A DNA stretch of 64,000 bases from Ensifer adhaerens (GCF_001270265.1 NZ_LGAP01000002.1:124001-188000); one strand, 5' to 3'; shown: positions 25,106 to 34,150, numbered from the stretch's first letter. The notes: generated by a model not told the origin, from the letters alone. Program-made: numbers and translations.

Positions 25106-26157
25106 TGGATGCGCCCGCCGGTCTTGTCGTCGAATAAGAGGATATTGGCGGTGTCGAAGCCGATCGTCACGCTTGCGCCCGGCTGCAGAAGTGCCCCCTC
25201 GCCGAGAACCATAGTGATATCGGTGGTTTCGAGCCGCAGCATCACTTCCTGAGCGTCCCCGGTCGGCTCGACCAGCACAACCTCGGCAGCGATGCCGCTG
25301 TCGGCAAGATGGAGATGCTGCGGACGGATCCCATAGACCCCCTTGCGGCCCGGGGCGAGCCCATGACCGGGCGGCAACGGCAGACGGGCGCCATCGGCAA
25401 GCCGCAGCATCTGGCCGTCGACCTCGCCACGCAAAAGGTTGATCTCGGGCGAGCCGATGAAGCTGGCGACGAACAGGTTCATCGGATTTCTGTAAAGCTC
25501 CAGCGGCGGCCCCATCTGCTCGATCTTGCCGCCGTTCAGAACCACGATCTTGTCGGCCATGGTCATGGCTTCCGTCTGGTCATGGGTGACGTAGATGGTC
25601 GTCTTGCCCAGGCGCTGGTGCAGCTTCTTGATCTCGCCGCGCATCTTCACCCGGAGTTTGGCGTCGAGGTTGGAAAGCGGTTCGTCGAAAAGGAAGGCAC
25701 GCGGATCGCGCACGATGGCCCTGCCCATGGCCACGCGCTGACGCTGGCCGCCGGACAGTTCGCGCGGGAGCCGTTGGAGCAGGTGCTCGAGCCCGAGGAT
25801 ATCGGCGGCCTCGTTGACGCGGCGATTGATCTCGCTCTTCGAAACGCCCGCAAGCTTCAGCGCGAAGCTCATATTGTCGGCGACCTTCATGTGCGGATAG
25901 AGCGCATAGCTCTGGAACACCATGGCAAGGTCGCGCTCCTTGGCCGGCATGTGGTTGACGATACGGCCGCCGATGGTGATTTCGCCGGCGCTGATGTCCT
26001 CCAGCCCGGCGATCATCCGCAGCAAGGTCGACTTCCCGCAGCCGGACGGGCCGACCAGGACCACGAATTCGCCGCTGCCCATGTCCAGCGAAATATCATC
26101 GAGCACCGACAGGCTGCCGTAGCTCTTGCCCACATTCCTAAGTTCAATCTCGGACAT
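25102..26157 (-). CDS. ABC transporter ATP-binding protein (UgpC/MalK type)
   Basis: A 351-residue ATPase with Walker [10 protein letters not shown] (about 36-44), signature [14 protein letters not shown], Walker B AFLFDEP, the switch His in [15 protein letters not shown], and a C-terminal TOBE/MalK-type regulatory domain (GIRPQHLHL near 275). This type energises CUT1-like sugar and glycerol-phosphate importers. GGGAGGAGCAGACC precedes the ATG. It is in the LacI operon with two permeases and a binding protein, though separated from them by the two ADP-ribosylglycohydrolase-like genes. Lpl/Ytc-type importers often lack their own ATPase gene, so its presence here is notable. Confidence 0.93.
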   Translation of the reverse strand: MSEIELRNVGKSYGSLSVLDDISLDMGSGEFVVLVGPSGCGKSTLLRMIAGLEDISAGEITIGGRIVNHMPAKERDLAMVFQSYALYPHMKVADNMSFALKLAGVSKSEINRRVNEAADILGLEHLLQRLPRELSGGQRQRVAMGRAIVRDPRAFLFDEPLSNLDAKLRVKMRGEIKKLHQRLGKTTIYVTHDQTEAMTMADKIVVLNGGKIEQMGPPLELYRNPMNLFVASFIGSPEINLLRGEVDGQMLRLADGARLPLPPGHGLAPGRKGVYGIRPQHLHLADSGIAAEVVLVEPTGDAQEVMLRLETTDITMVLGEGALLQPGASVTIGFDTANILLFDDKTGGRIQ

Positions 26158-26245
26158 GGTCTGCTCCTCCCACTTGATGAGCCCACACGGTTCTCGCCCC
26201 GTCCACCGGCCCGCTTGACGGACCGGCAGGCGGGATCAAAGCCGC

Positions 26246-28351
26246 TCAGGCGGTCTCGACAATCTCGATCTTTCCGACACTCATGCGGCCGAGCGCACCG
26301 AGGCGAAGGCCGGCCATGCCATAGGCAAACTGGTTGTCGCTCGCCTCGATCAGCGGCTTGCCGTCGATCGCGAAGGACAGGGTGTTGCCGTTGACGGAAA
26401 ACGCGAAACCGTAGCTGTTTCCGAGCTCGCGCTTGAACGGCGCACGCGCAAGAACGGTGGTGCCGAAATCCTCCTTCAGGATGACCACATCGTCGCCATC
26501 AAAACCTGCGGCATAGAACCGACTGGTGCCCTGCACGCGCGCCGTGACCAGTTGCGACGGCCCGGCGAGTGGCTGGACATTTGCCAGGACCTTGACGTTG
26601 CGGGCGTAATAATGGCCAGTCCACATATCGGCATCATTGGCCGTATGGGCGTGAATGCGGCCATCCTGCAGGGTCCAGTGGCCACGGTTCCAGGTGAAGC
26701 GCGAGATCGCCCCCCATTCCTGCACTTCGCCCCTGGGATCGATGACCGCCTTGCCCGGGCCTTCGACCTTGAAATCAGCGAGGAACAGGCGGCCGAGGAA
26801 TTTCAGGCGACCGAAATATTCAACCTGAATGCCGATCTCGTCGATCGCTTCCGCACCTTCCGGCACGGTAAATGCATAGTCCTGCCAGCCTTCATGGTTG
26901 GGCACGTGCCAGGCACCGGTCTCCTCGATCGCGCCTGATATCGCCCGACGGATATAGGGTGCGACGCGCAGGTTTCCGTCACCATTCCACGGGTCGAGCC
27001 ACAGCTTGAACGACACCTTCTGGCCGGCATCGACCAGCGGCGAGAACATCGGGCGATAACGCTCGTCGTCGAAATCTGACCGGCGATAGAACGGCTTCCA
27101 GAAGATGCGTCCGCCCTGGCCGCGCTCGAGCCGGTCGAGCTGGATTTCGAGCGAACCGCGCGAGCCTTCGACCTGCCTCTCGCTCGATCCCTTAAGGCTG
27201 ATCTGGTTGAACCCCTCGGTGCGGAAACCATGGGTCGAGCCGGGCAGGTCGAAATCAAAGCGGACGCCACGGCGGGCGGAGGCCTCCCGCCAAAGGGCCG
27301 GCCCTTCGTCGCCGCGCCACTGCAACGCAAGCACCGTCCGGTCCCGCGCCAAGGACGGGAGGTCGGCTATGTTGATCGAGCCAACGACGCCGGAGGCAAC
27401 AATGAAGTCGTTGATGGGTTTCCGGTATTTGTCCCAGTTCGGCTGGAGCCCCTGGAACGTGCCGACAATGGCGCCCGCATTGCCGGCGTTGCAGTCGGTG
27501 TCCCAGCCGGCCATGGTGGCGATCTCGGCAGTGCGCGGCAGATCGCCTTCGCCATAGAGGATCGACATCACGGTGACGCCGGCATTGGGGATGATGTGGC
27601 AGACGCCGGGATAGCGGTCATAGCCCCACTCGGCCGTCAGCATGTCGCGGCAGGCACGCCAGTTGCCCGGGTTGGTCTTGTGGAAGTCGATCACCGCCTG
27701 CGCCACGCGGGCATAGGTCGATTTCGCATCGATGGTGGCCATTGCAGCCGCAATCACTTCGGCGATTGAGGTCGCCTCGAAGGCTTTGGCAATGGCGGCA
27801 GCGCAGAAGCGCGCGCCGTTCAGGCCGTCGCCATCGTGAGCAACGCTTGCCGCGCGGGCAGAGGCGTCGGCCGCCTTCTGCGGCTCGCCCGGATGCACCC
27901 AGCCCCAACTGTCGATGAAGATCTGCCCGCCGATCTGTTCGGCCACCGTTGCGCCGTTCTGGGCGATCGAGCCGGATTGCGGCGCGGGAATGCCGGCGCG
28001 CAGGTTGCGGTAGGCGGTGTGTTCGGTCGAGACGCCAAAGCCGCCCCACCAGTACATGCCATGCTCCTCGGCGGCATAATTCATCCAGGTCTTGCCGACG
28101 TCGGCGGCGCTGGCCTTGAGGCCATAGTCACGCAGCGCGCGGATGAAATAGACCGGGCCGTTGGTGTCGTCGTCTGCGGCGAAATTCTTGAAATCACGCA
28201 GGTACTGAGTGACTTCGCCATAGGTCTTGTGGACGCGCTCATAGCTCCAGACCGTCGGTTCGACCGGTGCGCCAAGGCGGACGCCAACGGCCTTGCCGAT
28301 GAAACCGGCATAGATCTTCTCGTAAATCATCTCTCTGCTGAGCTTGGGCAT
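26246..28351 (-). CDS. ADP-ribosylglycohydrolase-fold enzyme with C-terminal jelly-roll/LamG-like domains
   Basis: A 701-residue multidomain protein. Residues 1-340 are a DraG/ADP-ribosylglycohydrolase fold with the metal motifs ADDDT (59-63) and GWDTDCNAGNAG (about 282-291). The usual GDAxG near the N-terminus is GKAVG, so one metal-site residue differs. Residues about 360-520 look like a beta-sandwich carbohydrate-binding region, and 530-701 like a LamG/DUF1080 (3-keto-glycoside hydrolase-like) beta-sandwich. No signal peptide is present, so it should act in the cytoplasm. The start is MPKLS with GAAAGACGC upstream; an ATG one codon earlier is equally possible. It lies 20 bp after a second DraG-fold gene. 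Its substrate is unknown; the C-terminal domains suggest a glycoside more than a protein. Confidence 0.83.
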   Translation of the reverse strand: MPKLSREMIYEKIYAGFIGKAVGVRLGAPVEPTVWSYERVHKTYGEVTQYLRDFKNFAADDDTNGPVYFIRALRDYGLKASAADVGKTWMNYAAEEHGMYWWGGFGVSTEHTAYRNLRAGIPAPQSGSIAQNGATVAEQIGGQIFIDSWGWVHPGEPQKAADASARAASVAHDGDGLNGARFCAAAIAKAFEATSIAEVIAAAMATIDAKSTYARVAQAVIDFHKTNPGNWRACRDMLTAEWGYDRYPGVCHIIPNAGVTVMSILYGEGDLPRTAEIATMAGWDTDCNAGNAGAIVGTFQGLQPNWDKYRKPINDFIVASGVVGSINIADLPSLARDRTVLALQWRGDEGPALWREASARRGVRFDFDLPGSTHGFRTEGFNQISLKGSSERQVEGSRGSLEIQLDRLERGQGGRIFWKPFYRRSDFDDERYRPMFSPLVDAGQKVSFKLWLDPWNGDGNLRVAPYIRRAISGAIEETGAWHVPNHEGWQDYAFTVPEGAEAIDEIGIQVEYFGRLKFLGRLFLADFKVEGPGKAVIDPRGEVQEWGAISRFTWNRGHWTLQDGRIHAHTANDADMWTGHYYARNVKVLANVQPLAGPSQLVTARVQGTSRFYAAGFDGDDVVILKEDFGTTVLARAPFKRELGNSYGFAFSVNGNTLSFAIDGKPLIEASDNQFAYGMAGLRLGALGRMSVGKIEIVETA

Positions 28352-28371
28352 CATGCGTCTTTCGTTATCAA

Positions 28372-29556
28372 TCAAAATGTGAGGGCGGCTCGGAAGCTGG
28401 CCCGCCTGTCGGCGGACGCCTGGTCTGCGGCGAGCATGGCTGTTGCCGTTTCGGTGAACCGATCGGCGGAGGCGGTGAGGTCGAGCCTGTTGACCTTGTC
28501 GAGAAGCGCGCAGTCGGCAGCGTCGATGACGCCTTCGCCGTGCATCGCGCCGAGGATCGCACCGGCCATGACGCCGATGGAATCCGTATCGCGCCCGGAA
28601 TTGATGCCGTCCTCGATCGACCGGCGGAAATCGCCGTCGTTGAACAGACAAAATCCGAGCGCCAAAGGCAATTCTTCGATCGAGCCGAGGCGGTTTGGCT
28701 GATAGGCGCCAGTCAGCCGTCCGGCCTTGGCGGGCGTATGGTTGACGTCGTCGCCCATGGGAGAATAGGGCGCGATGGCCGCATGGAACGCGGCGACAAC
28801 CGTTGCATGGTCGGCGCCCTGCGCCTTGAGCCTGCGGGCCACTTCGGCGATGTCGGCGATGGCGTTGTGCGTCCCGTCCTTAGCCAGCACCAGAACGGCT
28901 TCAATCACGCCTTCGATATCGATGGCCGGTACGAAGGCCGCGGCAACCGCGGCGGCGAACACGCCCGCTGCCTCAAGCCCGAAGCTTTCCTGATGGCCGG
29001 AGGCGAACGCGATCGCCTCGTCGTAAGCGGCCTTCGGATCGCAGGCGTTGACGACGCCGATCGGCGCCACATACATCGCGGCACCACAGTTGACCATGTT
29101 GCCGATACCGCCTTGGCGCGGATCGCAAGATGCCAGCTGGTGACGCTGGAATATCCATTTCTCGGGATAGAACAGCCGCTCGATCAGCATCGCTTCGCGC
29201 TGCAGCTCCGGCACGTAGCGCGGCACCCAGGCGATCTGTTTGACCATGCCGTCGGCCATGTCCCAGGCATCGAGATGCCTGCCGACCTCGCCATAGATAT
29301 CCATCAGGCAAAGCGTCATCAGCGTGTCGTCTGTGACGATGCCGTTGCCGCGCACCCGGCCGTTGCGGGCCGTGGCGTCCAGCGACATCTTGTGCCACTC
29401 AGTGTCGAGCGACGTGACCCGCCCATATCTGGCCGCGATCTCCGCGGCCGGCAGTTTTTCGACCGGCGCCCCCATGGCATCGCCGAGAGCGACGCCATGG
29501 ATGAGCGCGCGGACTCTCCCCTTCAGGGAGAGCCCTTGAACGCTACTTTTCTGCAT
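28372..29556 (-). CDS. ADP-ribosylglycohydrolase family protein
   Basis: A 394-residue single-domain DraG-fold hydrolase with the complete dinuclear metal set: GDAMGAPVE (25-33), VTDDTLM (74-80) and GRDTDSIG (321-328). Family members remove ADP-ribose from arginine or other acceptors, or hydrolyse N- or O-glycosides of ribose. The start overlaps the end of the solute-binding-protein gene by 14 nt and has AAGGACGG upstream. It shares its operon with a second, larger DraG-fold protein, an ABC importer and a CoA-transferase, so a catabolic role on an imported (ribosyl) glycoside is more likely than protein de-ADP-ribosylation; inference. Confidence 0.88.
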   Translation of the reverse strand: MQKSSVQGLSLKGRVRALIHGVALGDAMGAPVEKLPAAEIAARYGRVTSLDTEWHKMSLDATARNGRVRGNGIVTDDTLMTLCLMDIYGEVGRHLDAWDMADGMVKQIAWVPRYVPELQREAMLIERLFYPEKWIFQRHQLASCDPRQGGIGNMVNCGAAMYVAPIGVVNACDPKAAYDEAIAFASGHQESFGLEAAGVFAAAVAAAFVPAIDIEGVIEAVLVLAKDGTHNAIADIAEVARRLKAQGADHATVVAAFHAAIAPYSPMGDDVNHTPAKAGRLTGAYQPNRLGSIEELPLALGFCLFNDGDFRRSIEDGINSGRDTDSIGVMAGAILGAMHGEGVIDAADCALLDKVNRLDLTASADRFTETATAMLAADQASADRRASFRAALTF

Positions 29557-30967
29557 CTATAACCGTCCTTGCATAGTCATTGAGACGCTTGCCGCCGGCC
29601 GCTTCCCACTCCGCGACATATTGGTCCCACTGGTCCATCTTGGCGGCGCCGGAAATGAACTTGTAGACCCAGGACCGGTAGACGTTTTCGGTCGCGTCGA
29701 GATCGGCCGCGTAGTCAGCCGGCCATACGAAGGTGTTGTCCGGCTTGAAGTCTTTCTGGATCGTCGCCAGCGACTGCTGGGCTGCTTCGGACTGCCACAC
29801 GACGGGCGGGGTCCAGTTGGCCGCTACCATAAAGCGGGCGTACCAAGTCGCGATCTTGTCGGTGACCTTATAGCTGTCGCCATCCTTGGTGTATTCCTGG
29901 CCCTCGAAGCCGAGGCGGTCGAACATCTGGCCATCGGGGCTCGCCATGAAATCGAGCAACTTCATCACCTCTGCCTTGTGCTCGGAGACGGTCGAGATCG
30001 CCAGGCCGCGCGATTCCTTGGACACGTCGACGGCTGCGAGACCCTGTCCACCCGGTCCCTTCGGCGGCGGCAGAAGCACGAGTTCGGCGCCGGGATGAAC
30101 CTGGCGCATCTTGCCGCCATAGATGTCGATGACCTCGCCGGAGGATCCGAAGATCACGCCGGCCCTGCCGGTGTAGAACTTGTCTTCCTTCACGTCGAAC
30201 TTGGTGGTGATGTACTCAGGATCGTAGAGGCCCTGCTCGCGCAGCGATGCGTAGAAGGCGATCTTGTCCTTCTCCTGGGCTGTAGTGCGCGAATGGACCC
30301 ACTCACCCGCCGGGTTCTTCATCCAGGTGCCGGTGATGCCGAATGCCTGGTTGAAGATCGAATCGAGCTCGTTGGTATTGTCGGCCGTGGTCACGCCGTA
30401 GCTGTCGGCGACGCCGTTGCCGTCGAGATCGCCATCCTTGATAGCCTTGAACAGCGTCACATAGTCTTCGACGGTTTCCGGCGCCTTGAGGCCGGTTTTC
30501 TCCAGCCAGTCCTTGCGGATCACCGGCTGGGGTCCGCGCACGGGATAAACGTAGAGCAGGTAGGGGTAGTTCTTCAACCGCTCGACATTGTGCGGCCACA
30601 GCGCGTCTTTCAGATACTTCGTCTCGGCCAGCATCGGGCCGAGGTCTTCAAGCACGCCCTGCTCGACCATCTTGGCGTCGCCGCCCTGGAAATAGATCAG
30701 GTCCGGGATATCGCCCGACAGTAGCATCACCGACAGCTTGTCGGCATAGCCGGAAGACGGCAGGTCGACGAGTTCGATGTCGAGATCGGTGCCCTGCGCC
30801 CTGAGCGCGTCCTCAATGCGCTGCAGGTGCTTGACGTCGTCAGGATTGGATGGGGTGAAGTCCTTGGACACCACCCGGATCTTGATCGGTTCGGCCATTG
30901 TCGGGGCGACCGCGCCGAGGCTGAGCGCCAGGGCTGTCGATGCCAGCAGGACCATTTTTCTAAGCAT
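29543..30967 (-). CDS. Extracellular solute-binding protein (LplA/YtcQ-like)
   Basis: A 474-residue periplasmic binding protein. MLRKMVLLASTALALSLGAVAPTMAEP is a Sec signal peptide with cleavage near residue 25 (AxA-type). The mature protein starts IKIRVVSKDFTPSNPDDVKHLQRIEDALRAQGTDLDIELVDLP, typical of family 1 carbohydrate-binding proteins. With its size and the LplB/YtcP-type permeases it belongs to the Lpl/Ytc group that binds oligosaccharides or glycosides. GGAGGAGACGAA precedes the ATG. It is the fourth gene of the LacI operon. Confidence 0.9.
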   Translation of the reverse strand: MLRKMVLLASTALALSLGAVAPTMAEPIKIRVVSKDFTPSNPDDVKHLQRIEDALRAQGTDLDIELVDLPSSGYADKLSVMLLSGDIPDLIYFQGGDAKMVEQGVLEDLGPMLAETKYLKDALWPHNVERLKNYPYLLYVYPVRGPQPVIRKDWLEKTGLKAPETVEDYVTLFKAIKDGDLDGNGVADSYGVTTADNTNELDSIFNQAFGITGTWMKNPAGEWVHSRTTAQEKDKIAFYASLREQGLYDPEYITTKFDVKEDKFYTGRAGVIFGSSGEVIDIYGGKMRQVHPGAELVLLPPPKGPGGQGLAAVDVSKESRGLAISTVSEHKAEVMKLLDFMASPDGQMFDRLGFEGQEYTKDGDSYKVTDKIATWYARFMVAANWTPPVVWQSEAAQQSLATIQKDFKPDNTFVWPADYAADLDATENVYRSWVYKFISGAAKMDQWDQYVAEWEAAGGKRLNDYARTVIDAEK

Positions 30968-31016
30968 TTCGTCTCCTCCGTTTAGATAGGCTTCCTTGTT
31001 GGATCTCGTGTCGTCG

Positions 31017-31913
31017 TCAGCCCTTAAGCGCACCGCTCATGGTTCCCTTGGTGAAGAATTTCAGGATCAGCGGGTAGATCGCGAGGATCGGTACGATGGT
31101 CAGAAGGATCATGCCGGCTTTCAGCGACCTGAGATCGATCTGGCTTGCGCCGGTGTTGTTGCTGGCGTTGTTGGCTCCGACGATCGCGACCTTGTCGCCA
31201 TCGATGACGAACTGGCGCAGCACCACCTGCAACGGCCATTTGCCCTGGTCGTTCAGATAGATCATGGCGCGGAAGAACTCGTTCCAATGAAAGACGAGGT
31301 AGAACAGCGAGATCGTGGCGAGCGCCGGCTTGGCGAGAGGCAGGACGAGATGCCAGAAAACCTGGAAAGGGTTGGCGCCATCGAGTTCGGCGGCTTCCAG
31401 CAGTTCCTTCGGGATCTCCTCGAAGAAGCGAATAAGGATGATCAGATACCAGGCATTGACCGCCTTGAAGAGGATCACCGACCAGTAGCTGTCCAGCAGG
31501 CCCAGGCGCTTGTTGACGAAATAGTCGGGAATGATGCCCGGCTCGAAAACGATGGTGACGAGAACGAGGATGAACAGCGCCTTTCGTCCGGGCAGGCCGG
31601 GTCGCGAAAGGCCCCAAGCCATCAGCGCGGTACCGACGACGCCGATCACAGTGCTGACAGCGGTGATGAAGATCGAGTTGAAGATGCCGCGCTGCACATT
31701 GGGGTGTTGCAGGAGAACGCTCCAGACCTCGAAGGAGAAACCCCTGGGTATGATGGTCAGCCCGCTCATGCCCGGCACCTTTGCCGGCTCGGACAGCGAG
31801 ACTGCGAGCAGGTTGAGGATCGGCTGGACCGTGACGACGACGAGCAGCAGCAGCGTCGAGACGATGATCGCATATTCGATGCGTTCGATCGGGGTCTTGC
31901 GCGACAGGGCCAT
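31017..31913 (-). CDS. ABC transporter permease (LplC/YtcP type)
   Basis: A 298-residue inner-membrane permease with six hydrophobic helices. The EAA loop that contacts the ATPase is EAAELDGANPFQVFWHLVLP at about residues 190-209. Its N-terminus and size match CUT1 permeases of the LplC/YtcP subgroup. It overlaps the upstream permease by one nt (TAATG), which implies translational coupling and a heterodimeric channel. Confidence 0.92.
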   Translation of the reverse strand: MALSRKTPIERIEYAIIVSTLLLLVVVTVQPILNLLAVSLSEPAKVPGMSGLTIIPRGFSFEVWSVLLQHPNVQRGIFNSIFITAVSTVIGVVGTALMAWGLSRPGLPGRKALFILVLVTIVFEPGIIPDYFVNKRLGLLDSYWSVILFKAVNAWYLIILIRFFEEIPKELLEAAELDGANPFQVFWHLVLPLAKPALATISLFYLVFHWNEFFRAMIYLNDQGKWPLQVVLRQFVIDGDKVAIVGANNASNNTGASQIDLRSLKAGMILLTIVPILAIYPLILKFFTKGTMSGALKG

Positions 31914-32890
31914 TACCAGACTCCCTTTCCGGTCAGGCGTTTCGACACGAAGTGGGCGATCACGATCATCATCGTGCCGAGCACGGCCTTGAACAGACCG
32001 GCGGCGGTTGCCAGCGAGTATTCGCCAGTCTGCAGCCCGATGCGGTAGACATAGGTGTCGACGATATCGATCTTGCTGCGCACGACGTCGTTGGAGAGGT
32101 TGATCACCTGATTGAGGTCGGCGTTGAGGAACATGCCGGCGTTGAGGATGAACAGCGTCGCGATCGTCGGGACGATGCCCGGCAGCGTGACGTGACGGAT
32201 CTTCTGCCAGCGGTTGGCGCCGTCGATCTCGGCCGCATCATAGAGCTGCTGGTCGATGGCGATGATGGCGGCGAGATAGAGCAGGCTGTCCCACCCGGCC
32301 GAACGCCAGATTTCAGTGAAAACGAGCACCCAGCGGATGGCGCCGGTATCGGTCATGAACGACCGCGGCGCCATGCCGGCCATGCCCAGGAGATTGTTGA
32401 CGGCACCGTCTGTCGGCGACAGCGCCGCGATGAAGATGCCGGCGATCACCACCCAGGACAGGAAATGCGGCAGATAGATCGCCGACTGGATGAACTTGCG
32501 CAGCGATCCGCCGCGCACTTCGTTGAGCAGCAGCGCGACGATGATCGGCACCGGCAGGAAGAATACCATCTTCATTGCCGAGATGATCAGGGTGTTGGCG
32601 AGCACCTGCCAGAACACCGGCGACGAGAACAGCACCTGGAAATGCTTGATGCCCACCCAGATGTTGGGCGGCACGATCCGGACCTGTTCGAAAGCGATGC
32701 GCGCTTCCCAGATCGGCAGGTAATGGAAGACGAGGAAGAACAGAATGCCCGGCGCCATCATGACGTAATAGGGCCACCAGCGCCGCCAACCATCGGCGGC
32801 GACGGCAAGGCGTCCCTGCCTACGGCGCGCGCTCAATTTGGGAACGTTCCCAAATTTGGGCGAAATCATCGCCTCGTCGCGATTGGTCAT
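31913..32890 (-). CDS. ABC transporter permease (LplB/YtcO type)
   Basis: A 325-residue permease with a 40-residue cytoplasmic N-terminal arm, six membrane helices and the EAA loop DAAEIDGANRWQKIRHVTLP at about 220-239. The start follows GGAGGGGGTAAGGA only 3 bp after the lacI stop. Unusually, codons 12-18 form a perfect 22-bp palindrome that looks like a LacI-family operator, so the beginning of the reading frame doubles as a regulatory site. It pairs with the LplC-type permease directly downstream. Confidence 0.92.
   Translation of the reverse strand: MTNRDEAMISPKFGNVPKLSARRRQGRLAVAADGWRRWWPYYVMMAPGILFFLVFHYLPIWEARIAFEQVRIVPPNIWVGIKHFQVLFSSPVFWQVLANTLIISAMKMVFFLPVPIIVALLLNEVRGGSLRKFIQSAIYLPHFLSWVVIAGIFIAALSPTDGAVNNLLGMAGMAPRSFMTDTGAIRWVLVFTEIWRSAGWDSLLYLAAIIAIDQQLYDAAEIDGANRWQKIRHVTLPGIVPTIATLFILNAGMFLNADLNQVINLSNDVVRSKIDIVDTYVYRIGLQTGEYSLATAAGLFKAVLGTMMIVIAHFVSKRLTGKGVW
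32835..32856. promoter_or_regulatory. Intragenic LacI-type operator (perfect 22-bp palindrome)
   Basis: A perfect 22-bp inverted repeat with core TTTGGGAACGTTCCCAAA and the central CG typical of LacI-family operators lies within the 5' coding part of the LplB-type permease. Its inner TGGGAACGTTCCCA matches the TGGGAACGTTACCA found upstream of lacI. A bound repressor here would block elongation from lacI into the transport genes. Confidence 0.65.
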
Positions 32891-32893
32891 TCC

Positions 32894-33940
32894 TTACCCC
32901 CTCCCGGAGCTTGCTGCGCGTCTGGGCTGGTTGAGCGACAGATCGGCCAGCGAACCGCGCTCGATCAGCCGGCATGGCATGAACACCCGGCCATGCTCGG
33001 GGCGGCCGGCGATTTCATCGAACAGGCAGTCGACGGCGCGCACGCCGATCTCACGCCCGGGCTTGGCGACCGTCGTCAGTCCCGGCCAAGAGAATGCCCC
33101 GGCAGGGATGCCGTCGAACCCGAGGATCGAGACATCCTCCGGGCAGCGCAAACCGGCCTCGCGCACGGCGACCATGGCGCCGAGTGCCATCAGGTCGTTG
33201 GCGGCGAAAACCGCGAGATGGCCGACCCGATCGCGCTGCAGGAGCCGCATCATCGCCGTGCGCCCGCCTTCGACGGTGTATTCGCCATCCTCCATCGGCA
33301 AAGCCGCCGGATCGATATCCCGCTCGACGCAATGTTCGTGAAAGGTTCGCAAGAAGCGGGCCCGCGCGATGCGCGATTTCGGTCCCAGGATCAGCGCCGG
33401 CGCATGATGCCCCTTGGAAACCAGATGATCCATGCCGAGCCGCACCGCCTGGGCGATATCGGAACCGACGCTGGAGGTCGCCGGAAAACGCTCCGCACTC
33501 GAGCCGATCAGCACGAAGGGCAGTCCGAACCGGTCGAGATCGTCGAAATTGTCGGCGACCGGATTGATGATGGCGCCATCGACCCGCGCCTGCCTCAAGG
33601 CTCGCAAATGGCTGGCCTCCCGGCTGTGATCCCAATCGGAGGAAAAAACCAGGAGCGAGGCCTCGTTTTCGACCGCGCGGTCCTGCGCGCCGCGCGCCAC
33701 CTCGGCCCAGAACGGGTTGGTTATGTCAGGAATGACGAGGCCAAGCAGACCCGTGCGGCCAGATCGCATGCCGACGGCGAGATCGTTGCGCTCATAGCCG
33801 ACGGCGCGGGCCGCATCGAGAACCCGCGCGCGCGCCTCGTCCGTGACATTGGACGCGCCGGAGAGTGCCCGACCGGCGGTGCTCTTGGACACCCCTGCCT
33901 TGCGCGCGACGTCAATGATCGTCGGCCGCCTCCGCTGCAT
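32894..33940 (-). CDS. LacI-family transcriptional regulator
   Basis: A 348-residue repressor. The N-terminal helix-turn-helix is PTIIDVARKAGVSKSTAGRALSG (about 6-28) with the hinge helix region NDLAVGMRSGRTGLLGLVIPD (about 53-73). The rest is a periplasmic-binding-protein-like effector domain. The start is the ATG at 33940 preceded by GGGAGGGCG; a TTG one codon upstream also keeps the frame. It is the first gene of the operon with the ABC importer and two DraG-fold enzymes. Matching operators lie about 30 bp before its start and inside the next gene, so it probably represses itself and the whole unit until a sugar-like inducer binds. Confidence 0.92.
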   Translation of the reverse strand: MQRRRPTIIDVARKAGVSKSTAGRALSGASNVTDEARARVLDAARAVGYERNDLAVGMRSGRTGLLGLVIPDITNPFWAEVARGAQDRAVENEASLLVFSSDWDHSREASHLRALRQARVDGAIINPVADNFDDLDRFGLPFVLIGSSAERFPATSSVGSDIAQAVRLGMDHLVSKGHHAPALILGPKSRIARARFLRTFHEHCVERDIDPAALPMEDGEYTVEGGRTAMMRLLQRDRVGHLAVFAANDLMALGAMVAVREAGLRCPEDVSILGFDGIPAGAFSWPGLTTVAKPGREIGVRAVDCLFDEIAGRPEHGRVFMPCRLIERGSLADLSLNQPRRAASSGRG

Positions 33941-33969
33941 CAAACACGCCCTCCCATGGCATGAACTCG

Positions 33970-33983
33970 TGGGAACGTTACCA
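33970..33983. promoter_or_regulatory. LacI-type operator upstream of lacI
   Basis: TGGGAACGTTACCA is a 14-bp inverted repeat (6 of 7 pairs) with central CG, 30-43 bp before the lacI ATG. It shares its half-site with the perfect palindrome at 32835-32856, which supports autoregulation. Confidence 0.55.
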
Positions 33984-34047
33984 CGGTGATTTCAAGTCCG
34001 CAAGTCCGCCCATTGCGGATGCGGCTTTGCCGGCAGTTTCGAGACGT

Positions 34048-34150
34048 GGAAAAGAAAAAGGCCACCGTTCGAACGGCGGCCTCAAAGTGAGAGGTGTAAC
34101 CTCCAGAGGGAACATCGCTATCGCAGCCGGGAGGATGGCTGCACATCAAG
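34048..34150 (-). ncRNA. Candidate trans-acting small RNA with anti-Shine-Dalgarno loop
   Basis: On the minus strand a possible promoter (TTGAGA at 34184-34189; CACATTAT at 34159-34166) precedes about 100 nt that fold into three hairpins. The first is GCAGCC/GGCTGC (34123-34142) with loop AUCCUCCC, the second GAGGU/ACCUC (34091-34103), and the third GGCCGCCGTTCGAACGGTGGCC (34060-34081), which is followed by a T-rich run (CTTTTTCTTTT), a Rho-independent terminator. A CCUCCC loop that can pair with ribosome sites plus a 3' terminator is the plan of rhizobial alpha-r sRNAs such as the ar14/ar7 families. The family name is a suggestion; the sRNA itself is well supported structurally but not proven. 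Confidence 0.5.

Noticed and set aside
28352-28651. 100-residue N-terminal extension of the large DraG-fold protein
   Set aside because: It is Arg-rich, overlaps the end of the other DraG-fold gene and lacks a start signal.
33941-33943. TTG start for lacI one codon before the ATG
   Set aside because: The ATG at 33940 is correctly spaced from GGGAGGG; the extra codon is not needed.
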